64,000 bases of DNA from Rhodopseudomonas palustris (GTDB taxonomy: Bacteria; Pseudomonadota; Alphaproteobacteria; Rhizobiales; Xanthobacteraceae): assembly GCF_034479375.1 (NCBI RefSeq), contig NZ_CP140155.1:1240001-1304000 (forward strand). Direction: 5' to 3'. The notes under the pieces are model-generated. The model ran no database searches. It was not told the DNA's origin and worked only from the letters and a program-made list of their open reading frames with translations. Position 1 is the stretch's first letter. Each line of letters starts with the position of its first letter. Both the position numbers and the translations under genes were made by a program. This document shows positions 58,553 to 64,000 of this stretch, in pieces.

Positions 58553-58950
58553 CACGCGAGCCTGTCGCAACCCCGCCGGGAGTCGGCGGTTCCGGTATTG
58601 CAGCGCAGACTTGTTAAATTCCTGTTTGCACAGTCTCCGACCTGTCGCACCGGATACGGGCCCGGGTTCCGGGATGTCCACCCGGGGCTCGCTGCGATGC
58701 ACAACCGCTGGCACGGGCGCATGTTCATGGATGCCTCCTCACTCCCAGTGTTGATCCATCCAGTCTCGAACGATCAGCGGCGAACTACGCGCCGATGTCT
58801 GAGGCGCACCCGCGTGGTCGGTGTCAAGAGCCCCCTGGTACGCGGGTGAATTGCCGGTCGGAAAAATTTTGACCGGGTACTTGAAAGCCGGATCGGCTCG
58901 TCTATTTTTCGTGCGTCCCGTTCTGAAAGGAGTCACTCGGGAGGACTGAT
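58553..58950. other. 398-bp divergent intergenic region
   Basis: No supported gene lies here. A 65-residue frame on the minus strand (58739-58936) has no recognisable features. The right end holds a probable promoter for the next gene (58881-58908) and a good ribosome-binding site, GGGAGGA at 58939-58945. The left part must contain the PilZ gene's promoter. I see no strong hairpin. Confidence 0.5.
58881..58908 (+). promoter_or_regulatory. candidate promoter of the tandem-repeat gene
   Basis: TTGAAA (58881-58886) and TATTTT (58903-58908) are 16 bp apart and 43 bp upstream of the start codon. This is a good sigma-70-type match. Confidence 0.5.
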
Positions 58951-59466
58951 ATGCACGTCACCACGACTATTCCGGAGCCCGGCGTCATCGCGGGCTCCCT
59001 GCAACATCCCGCTTCGGTCTACGACCATCCCGCTGGGGTCTACGACCATTCCGCTCAGGTCTACGACCATCCCGATCAGGTGCTGCGCGACGACGCGCTC
59101 GGCACGGCGGAGAAGCGGGCCATCCTTTCCTCATGGGCGTCCGACGCCAACGCGATCGAGCAGCAGCCTTGGCTGCGGTCGCTGCCGGGTTCCGGCCGGA
59201 CCGTGCCGCTGGCCGCGATCCTCGCGGCGCTGCGTCGGCTGGATGACGACGACCCGCCGCCGAAGGGCGGCGCCGCGATCCGGCTGTGCGGCTTCGGCCG
59301 CGACACCGACAGCGAGTCGTTCGAGCAGGTTCAGCCAGTGGGGAGGAGGCATCATGGTCTGGCGCAACTTTCAAAGCACGTTCGATCCCGCGCGCTGCCC
59401 CGTCTGCGGCGCGACCATGCAGCTCGCACGCGTCGAGCCGCGGCCGGTCGGGCGGCGTGCCTGTGA
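58951..59466 (+). CDS. hypothetical protein with tandem VYDHPA repeats
   Basis: A frame of up to 171 residues. Residues 20-42 hold repeated VYDHPA/VYDHSA units. A conserved-looking segment follows, VLRDDALGTAEKRAILSSWA, then DANAIEQQPWLRSL and LAALRRLDDDD; this resembles small uncharacterised rhizobial proteins that I know only as hypothetical. The last 37 residues are Arg/Ala-rich and overlap the next gene in another frame, so the gene may in nature end earlier or be slightly frameshifted. GGAGG lies 6 bases before the ATG. Confidence 0.6.
   Translation: MHVTTTIPEPGVIAGSLQHPASVYDHPAGVYDHSAQVYDHPDQVLRDDALGTAEKRAILSSWASDANAIEQQPWLRSLPGSGRTVPLAAILAALRRLDDDDPPPKGGAAIRLCGFGRDTDSESFEQVQPVGRRHHGLAQLSKHVRSRALPRLRRDHAARTRRAAAGRAACL
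59005..59067 (+). repeat. three tandem 21-bp coding repeats
   Basis: Units start at 59005, 59026 and 59047, each of the form CATyCCGCTnnGGTCTACGAC; a fourth, partial unit begins at 59068 (CATCCCGATCAGGT). They encode the VYDHPAx heptads of the surrounding gene. Unit-number change by slippage would stay in frame. Confidence 0.85.
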
Positions 59467-59557
59467 GTTCGAGCGGCACATCTATCGCTGCGAAGATTGC
59501 GCCAACACCAGCCGCTTCGTGATCGACCGTCAGGCGGTCGACCGGCTGTCGGCGTAG
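59354..59557 (+). CDS. small zinc-ribbon-like protein
   Basis: A 67-residue protein with CPVC (residues 13-16) and CEDC further on, a four-cysteine pattern that could bind one zinc. The sequence between, ATMQLARVEPRPVGRRACEF, has no known active site. The ATG at 59354 has a strong GGGAGGAGG ribosome-binding sequence (59341-59349), which supports it over the overlapping upstream frame. Probably translated with the repeat-containing gene. Function unknown. Confidence 0.65.
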   Translation: MVWRNFQSTFDPARCPVCGATMQLARVEPRPVGRRACEFERHIYRCEDCANTSRFVIDRQAVDRLSA

Positions 59558-59591
59558 CGTCGCCAAACCATCGGCGTCGCGGTGGCGGGAC

Positions 59592-62162
59592 TCAGGCTTG
59601 TCGCCGCGGCGCGGCGCTGCCGATCCGGCCGCGCCACAGCGGCTTGATCAGTTCGAGCAGGATCAGCACCGCGAGCGCGGCCGCCGCGGTCAGGCCGAGA
59701 TCGTCCCAGTGCAGCGGGCCGAACTTGAACAGATCGCGCAGCCACGGCCAGGCGAGGCTGAGGCCGAGCACGCATCCGACGATCGCCAGCACAACAGCGA
59801 GCATCGGGTTCGGGCGGCGCAGCGCCGCCAGGATCGAGGTCGAGAACGAGCGGTTGACGAAGATCAGGCAGACGAAGCTCAGCACCAGCGCGAAGAAGGT
59901 GATCGCGCGTAGTTCGGTCTCCGGCATTGCGCGCAACTGGCCGATCACGAACACGCCTGCGACCAGCGCGAACACCAGCAGTCCCTGGACCAAACCCCAG
60001 CCGATCAGCGCCGGCGTGAACAGCGGCTGTTCGGGATCGCGGGGCGGGCGGCGCATCACGTCGTCCTCGGCGGTCTCCGCCTCGAACACGATCGAACACA
60101 CCGGGTCGATGATCATTTCCAGGAACGCGATGTGGATCGGCCCGAGCAGGATCGGCAGGCCGAACAAGAGCGGCAGCAGCGCCAGCCCGGCGATCGGCAC
60201 GTGGACGGCGAAGATGAAGCCCATCGCCTTGACCAGATTGTCGTAGATCCGGCGGCCGAGCCGGATCGCCTTGACGATCGAGGCGAAGTCGTCGTCGAGC
60301 AGCACGATCGCCGAGGCCTCGCGCGCGACGTCGGTGCCGCGTCCGCCCATCGCGATGCCGATATGCGCCGATTTCAACGACGGCGCGTCGTTGACGCCGT
60401 CGCCAGTCATCGCGACGACCTCGCCGCTCGACTTGAGCGCGTCGACGATGCGCAGTTTCTGCTCCGGCATGATCCGGGCGAACACCGTGGCGCCCTGCAG
60501 CCGCTGCGCCAATGCGGCGTCGTCGAGTCGCGCGATCTCGTCGCCGCTGACGCAGGTTTCGGCGTCGATGCCGGCCTGCCGCGCGATCGCCTGCGCGGTC
60601 GCCGGATAGTCGCCGGTGATCATCACCACGCGGATGCCGGCGGCGCGGCAATCGGCGACGGCGGCCGGCACCGCCGCGCGCAACGGATCCGCGAGGCCGA
60701 CGAGACCGATGAATTCGAAGCCGAAGCCGAGCGGCGTCTCCGGCCAGTCGTCGTTCGGATGCGTGGCGCGGGCGACGCCGAGCACGCGCAGGCCGTCGGC
60801 CGCCATCGCGTCGATGGTCTGCGACAATCGCCGCAGTTCGGCGTCGTCGAGGCCGCACATCCGGGCGATCGCCTCCGGCGCGCCCTTGGCGGCGACGATG
60901 AAATCGCCGGGATCGTCGTGATCGCGCCAGACCTGCGTCATCGCCAGCAGATCGCGGCGCAATCCGTAGGAATGCACCATGCTTCGCGCGCCCGCGCCAT
61001 CGGCCAGGTGGTCGCCTGCGAGCCGGTGCAGCGCGCGGTCCATCGGATCGAACGGATCGGGCGCGGAGGCGAGCAGCCCGGTTTCGAGCAGATCGCGAAA
61101 GGCGTCCGGCAGGTCGTCCGCCTCGCGCGGCCGGAAAGTCTCGCCGGAGATCAGCCGCAGTTCGGCGACCGACATCCGGTTCTCGGTCAGCGTGCCGGTC
61201 TTGTCGGTGCACAGCACCGTCGCCGAGCCGAGCGACTCGATCGCGGCGGCGCGGCGCGTCAGCACCCGGGCCTGCGAAATCCGCCACGCCCCCATCGCCA
61301 TGAACACCGTGAGCACGACAGGGAATTCTTCCGGCAGCATCGACATGCCGACGGTGATGCCGGCCAGCACCGCGTCCAGCCAGCCGCCGCGCAGCGTGCC
61401 GTACAGCACGACCACCAGCAGGCTGAACGAGCCACCGATGATCCCGAAGACCCGGACCACCTTGCGCGTCTGGGTCTGCAGCCGTGGACGCTCGGTCTGC
61501 ATCGTGCCGAGCGCCTGACCGATCTTGCCGATCTCGCTGCGCGGGCCGGTAGCGATCACTTCGGCGAGGCCACTGCCGCGCACCACCAGCGAGCCGGAAT
61601 ACACGGTCGGCTGATCGTCGCCGCCGGGCCGGTGCGATAGCGCGGCGTCGGCCTCGTCGCGCGCGATCTTGCGCACCGGGACCGATTCGCCGGTCAGCAG
61701 CGACTCGTCGGCCTGGATGTCGTCGGCCGACAGCAGCACGGCGTCGGCGGCGACGCGGTCGCCCTCGGACAGCACCATCAGATCGCCGCGCACCACCTCG
61801 CGGCCGGCGATGCGGCGGCGCTCGCCGTCGCGGATCACCAGCGCACGGGGGCTGGTGAGGTCGCGCAGCGCTTCCAGCACGCGCTCGGTGCGGCTCTCCT
61901 GGACCACGGTGATGACGATCGAGAGGCTGGCGAACACCAGCAGGATCACCGCCTCCTTGAAATCGCCGAGCGCGAGATAGACCACGCCGCCGCCGATCAG
62001 CAGCGCCAGCATCGGTTCGCGCATCACCTCCAGCACGATCCCGAACAGCGTGCGCCGGTCCGGGCTCGGCAGTTCGTTGGGGCCTTCGCCGGCGAGCCGC
62101 GCTGCGGCTTCGGCCTCGCTGAGGCCGGTGGGCGGGGAAGCTTGTGTCGAGACGGGAGGCAT
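59592..62162 (-). CDS. P-type cation-transporting ATPase (P2-like)
   Basis: An 856-residue ATP-driven cation pump. Actuator motif TGES is at 157-160, phosphorylation motif DKTGTLT at 320-326, nucleotide-binding KGAPE at 426-430, and hinge TGDGVNDAP at 586-594. There is no N-terminal heavy-metal domain or CPC motif. The membrane-embedded M4 site reads PEEFP (277-281) where calcium pumps have PEGLP, and M6 reads FLEMIIDP. This points to a P2-like pump of uncertain ion (calcium, manganese, or monovalent). It is a single-gene unit downstream of moaC on the same strand. Confidence 0.88.
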   Translation of the reverse strand: MPPVSTQASPPTGLSEAEAAARLAGEGPNELPSPDRRTLFGIVLEVMREPMLALLIGGGVVYLALGDFKEAVILLVFASLSIVITVVQESRTERVLEALRDLTSPRALVIRDGERRRIAGREVVRGDLMVLSEGDRVAADAVLLSADDIQADESLLTGESVPVRKIARDEADAALSHRPGGDDQPTVYSGSLVVRGSGLAEVIATGPRSEIGKIGQALGTMQTERPRLQTQTRKVVRVFGIIGGSFSLLVVVLYGTLRGGWLDAVLAGITVGMSMLPEEFPVVLTVFMAMGAWRISQARVLTRRAAAIESLGSATVLCTDKTGTLTENRMSVAELRLISGETFRPREADDLPDAFRDLLETGLLASAPDPFDPMDRALHRLAGDHLADGAGARSMVHSYGLRRDLLAMTQVWRDHDDPGDFIVAAKGAPEAIARMCGLDDAELRRLSQTIDAMAADGLRVLGVARATHPNDDWPETPLGFGFEFIGLVGLADPLRAAVPAAVADCRAAGIRVVMITGDYPATAQAIARQAGIDAETCVSGDEIARLDDAALAQRLQGATVFARIMPEQKLRIVDALKSSGEVVAMTGDGVNDAPSLKSAHIGIAMGGRGTDVAREASAIVLLDDDFASIVKAIRLGRRIYDNLVKAMGFIFAVHVPIAGLALLPLLFGLPILLGPIHIAFLEMIIDPVCSIVFEAETAEDDVMRRPPRDPEQPLFTPALIGWGLVQGLLVFALVAGVFVIGQLRAMPETELRAITFFALVLSFVCLIFVNRSFSTSILAALRRPNPMLAVVLAIVGCVLGLSLAWPWLRDLFKFGPLHWDDLGLTAAAALAVLILLELIKPLWRGRIGSAAPRRQA

Positions 62163-62200
62163 CGGCGTGATCTTCCTCGTGATCGCCGCGGCAGCCTATC

Positions 62201-62722
62201 CTATTTGGGTGTCGCACCGGCGACATAGTCGCCGGACTTGCCGCCGGTCTTGGCGATCAGGTGAATGCCTTCAATCCGCACGCCGCGTTCGACCGCCTTG
62301 ATCATGTCGTAGATCGTCAGGCAGGCGACCGACACCGCGGTCAGCGCTTCCATCTCGACGCCGGTCGGGCCGGTGACCTTCACCGTGGCGCGGACCATGC
62401 AGCCGGGCAGTTTCTTGTCGGGGACGATATCGAGCGTGACCTTCGACAGCGCCAGCGGATGGCACAGCGGTATCAGCTCCGAAGTGCGCTTCGCCGCCAT
62501 GATGCCGGCGATCCGCGCCGTGCCGAGAACGTCGCCCTTCTTGGCGTCGCCGCTCAGGATCAGGTCGAGCGTCGCCTTCTTCATCACCACGCGGCCTTCG
62601 GCGACCGCGACGCGCTCGGTGGCCTCCTTGTCCGAAACGTCGACCATCCGCGCCTCGCCGCTGGTACCAATATGGGTGAGGGTGGGGGATGGCACAGTGG
62701 ACTTGGTGGTTTTCTTAGCCAC
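62201..62722 (-). CDS. moaC: cyclic pyranopterin monophosphate synthase MoaC
   Basis: MoaC, acting after the radical-SAM enzyme MoaA, forms cyclic pyranopterin monophosphate in molybdenum cofactor synthesis. The 173-residue protein has [14 protein letters not shown], the [19 protein letters not shown] segment, [10 protein letters not shown] and [19 protein letters not shown], all standard. An N-terminal tail of about 25 residues precedes the conserved part. It lies downstream of trpC across a repeat-filled gap. Confidence 0.95.
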   Translation of the reverse strand: MAKKTTKSTVPSPTLTHIGTSGEARMVDVSDKEATERVAVAEGRVVMKKATLDLILSGDAKKGDVLGTARIAGIMAAKRTSELIPLCHPLALSKVTLDIVPDKKLPGCMVRATVKVTGPTGVEMEALTAVSVACLTIYDMIKAVERGVRIEGIHLIAKTGGKSGDYVAGATPK

Positions 62723-62766
62723 AGGCGGGCCTCACGATGAGTGGAGGGGCGAGGTCGAAGCGTTTG

Positions 62767-62945
62767 CTCACCCTCCCCTGGAGGGGGAGGGTCGGACGGC
62801 GCAGCCGTCCGGGGTGGGGTGAGGCCGCGGGCAAGGAATTCATGGTGAAGCACGGTGCTGACGAGAGGCTGTCACCCCACCCCGTCACGTGCCGCGCGAT
62901 GCGCGTCCCGTGCCGACCCTCCCCCTCAAGGGGAGGGTGAAGGCT
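62767..62945. repeat. inverted pair of GC-rich repeat units between moaC and trpC
   Basis: Unit 1 (about 62767-62823) holds the hairpins CCCTCCCC/GGGGAGGG (62771-62791) and CGGACGGC/GCCGTCCG (62793-62811) and ends GGGTGGGGTGAG. Unit 2 (about 62871-62945) is a diverged copy in the opposite orientation, beginning TCACCCCACCCC and ending in the ACCCTCCCCCT hairpin. The pair resembles REP-like doublets dispersed in this bacterial family. Confidence 0.65.
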
Positions 62946-62972
62946 GCAGCGTGGCGAAAAGCTCGCCATAAG

Positions 62973-63791
62973 TTAGCTTCCGGCTTGCTGCAGCGTCGTC
63001 TCGCGCGCCAGCAGCGCCCGTGTCGCGGCGGTGACGTCCTGCTGGCGCATCAGGCTTTCGCCGACCAGGAAGGTCGACATGCCGACGCGAGCGAGGCGGG
63101 CGAGATCGTCGGGCGTGAAGATGCCGCTTTCGCCGACCATCAGGCGATCGCTCGGGATCAGCGGGGCCAGCGCCTCGCTGGTCGCGAGCGTTACCTCGAA
63201 AGTGCGCAGGTTGCGGTTGTTGACGCCGATCATCGGCGAACGCAGCTTCAACGCGCGATCGAGTTCGGCGCGGTCGTGGACTTCGAGCAGCACGTCCATG
63301 CCGAGATCGAACGCGGCGTCCTCGATGTCTTTGGCTTCCGCATCATCGAGCGCCGCCATGATGATCAGGATGCAGTCGGCGCCATGGGCGCGGGCTTCGA
63401 CCACCTGATAGGTGTCGTACATGAAGTCCTTGCGCAGCGCCGGCAACGACACCGCCGCGCGCGCCGCGACCAGGTAGTCGAGGCTGCCCTGGAACGACGG
63501 CGTATCCGTCAGCACCGAGAGACAGGCCGCGCCGCCTTGTTCGTAAGCCTTTGCGAGCGCCGGCGGATCGAAATCGGCGCGGATCAGGCCTTTCGACGGC
63601 GACGCCTTCTTGATTTCGGCGATCAGCGCATAGTCGCCGTTTTCATGCTTGGCCCGTAGCGCACGGACGAAGCCGCGCGCCGGCGGGGCGCCGCGCGCAT
63701 CTGCCTCCAGCGCCGCAAGCGGTCGCTCGCGCTTGGCGGCGGCGATCTCCTCGCGCTTGTAGGCCTCGATCTTGGTCAGGATGTCGGACAC
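62973..63791 (-). CDS. trpC: indole-3-glycerol phosphate synthase
   Basis: TrpC closes the indole ring in tryptophan biosynthesis. The 272-residue TIM-barrel protein has [20 protein letters not shown] with the catalytic lysines, [10 protein letters not shown] and [14 protein letters not shown] placed the start at the GTG at 63791 ([15 protein letters not shown]) because AGGGAG lies 7 bases upstream and the family start aligns there; a TTG at 63818 would add 9 residues. It follows trpD on the minus strand. Confidence 0.95.
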   Translation of the reverse strand: MSDILTKIEAYKREEIAAAKRERPLAALEADARGAPPARGFVRALRAKHENGDYALIAEIKKASPSKGLIRADFDPPALAKAYEQGGAACLSVLTDTPSFQGSLDYLVAARAAVSLPALRKDFMYDTYQVVEARAHGADCILIIMAALDDAEAKDIEDAAFDLGMDVLLEVHDRAELDRALKLRSPMIGVNNRNLRTFEVTLATSEALAPLIPSDRLMVGESGIFTPDDLARLARVGMSTFLVGESLMRQQDVTAATRALLARETTLQQAGS

Positions 63792-63837
63792 CGGGACGCT
63801 CCCTGTAGGGTCACTCAAAGCACTCGTTTCAAGAGCT

Positions 63838-63919
63838 CGTCATTGCGAGGAGCGAAGCGACGAAGCAATCCAGCTCCGTGCACTGCGCTCTGGATTGCTT
63901 CGCTTCGCTCGCAATGACG
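63838..63919. repeat. palindromic repeat between trpD and trpC
   Basis: CGTCATTGCGAG at 63838-63849 matches CTCGCAATGACG at 63908-63919, and the inner arms GAAGCAATCCAG (63862-63873) and CTGGATTGCTTC (63890-63901) match as well. The whole folds into a long stem inside the trp unit. It belongs to a repeat type common in Bradyrhizobium/Rhodopseudomonas intergenic DNA. Confidence 0.75.
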
Positions 63920-63937
63920 AAACCGATTTCACCCTGC

Positions 63938-64000
63938 TTAGGCGGTCGCCGACACCGCGATCAGCTTCTTCAACCGTGCTTCCGCAGCGCCGCTGTCGAT
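63938..64000 (-). CDS. trpD: anthranilate phosphoribosyltransferase, C-terminal end
   Basis: Only the last 20 codons are inside the window, on the minus strand, ending with TAA at 63938-63940. The translation IDSGAAEARLKKLIAVSATA resembles the TrpD C-terminus, which commonly ends in an IDSGxA helix. The call rests mainly on position upstream of trpC, where trpD is expected. TrpD transfers a phosphoribosyl group to anthranilate. Confidence 0.6.
   Translation of the reverse strand: MDSGAAEARLKKLIAVSATA

Noticed and set aside
58739..58936. 65-residue frame on the minus strand in the PilZ/repeat-gene gap
   Set aside because: No recognisable features or clear ribosome-binding site; it would also run across the likely promoter of the plus-strand gene.
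59005..59067. Tandem 21-bp units considered as a CRISPR-like array
   Set aside because: Units are contiguous with no spacers and are in frame inside a coding region.
59530..62226. 898-codon frame on the same strand as the P-type ATPase, shifted
   Set aside because: Out-of-frame translation; Arg/Ala-rich and without ATPase motifs, whereas the other frame has all of them.

Overview
The window is a GC-rich alphaproteobacterial chromosome segment. It is most probably from Rhodopseudomonas palustris or a close Bradyrhizobium-type relative. The grounds are a phosphatidylcholine synthase (Pcs), an invasion-associated IalB-type protein, LpxI in place of LpxH, a GTTC-N7-GTTC SOS box in front of lexA, and palindromic intergenic repeats of the type common in this family. 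All identifications come from reading translations and motifs; no database search was run. I see no rRNA, tRNA, CRISPR array, insertion sequence, integrase or phage gene.

Layout. 1-8.4 kb: the 3' part of glmS, a DUF502 membrane protein, recG (minus), then sdhE overlapping mfd. 8.4-14.5 kb: a degenerate PleD-like protein, a degenerate adenylate-forming protein paired with a YejA-like solute-binding protein, an IalB-type secreted protein and hspQ. 14.6-20.3 kb: an AEC-family transporter, a UbiH/COQ6-type hydroxylase, pcs, a quinone oxidoreductase and rimO. 20.5-29.1 kb: an accessory metabolic block made of a LysR regulator divergent from a three-gene SsuABC/TauABC-like importer and an alpha/beta hydrolase, facing pxpB-pxpC-pxpA (5-oxoprolinase), then an RraA-like protein and a cupin. 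29.2-30.1 kb: a DUF2147 protein.

30.2-45.3 kb is the classic translation and envelope cluster rpsB-tsf-pyrH-frr-uppS-cdsA-dxr-rseP-bamA-lpxD-fabZ-lpxA-lpxI-lpxB. It runs without interruption on the plus strand and links protein synthesis, isoprenoid and phospholipid precursors, outer-membrane assembly and lipid A synthesis. A Tat-exported deaminase follows, then gltA and gltX (minus), glnS and a ComEC-like gene (plus), and lexA and moeA (minus).

55.4-62.2 kb holds accessory genes: a proline/alanine-rich membrane protein, a thioesterase coupled to a HAD phosphatase, a MotB-like protein with no MotA partner, a PilZ protein, two small proteins (one with tandem 21-bp repeats) and a P-type ATPase. 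It separates moeA from moaC-trpC-trpD at the right edge. Because moaC and moeA commonly sit together next to trpC and lexA in rhizobial genomes, this block may be an insertion.

Most of the window is housekeeping. The parts that most resemble something undescribed are the importer/hydrolase/5-oxoprolinase block, the two proteins that keep a fold but have lost the catalytic signature (PleD-like and adenylate-forming-like), the exported deaminase, the three-half-site SOS operator and the orphan MotB/PilZ pair.
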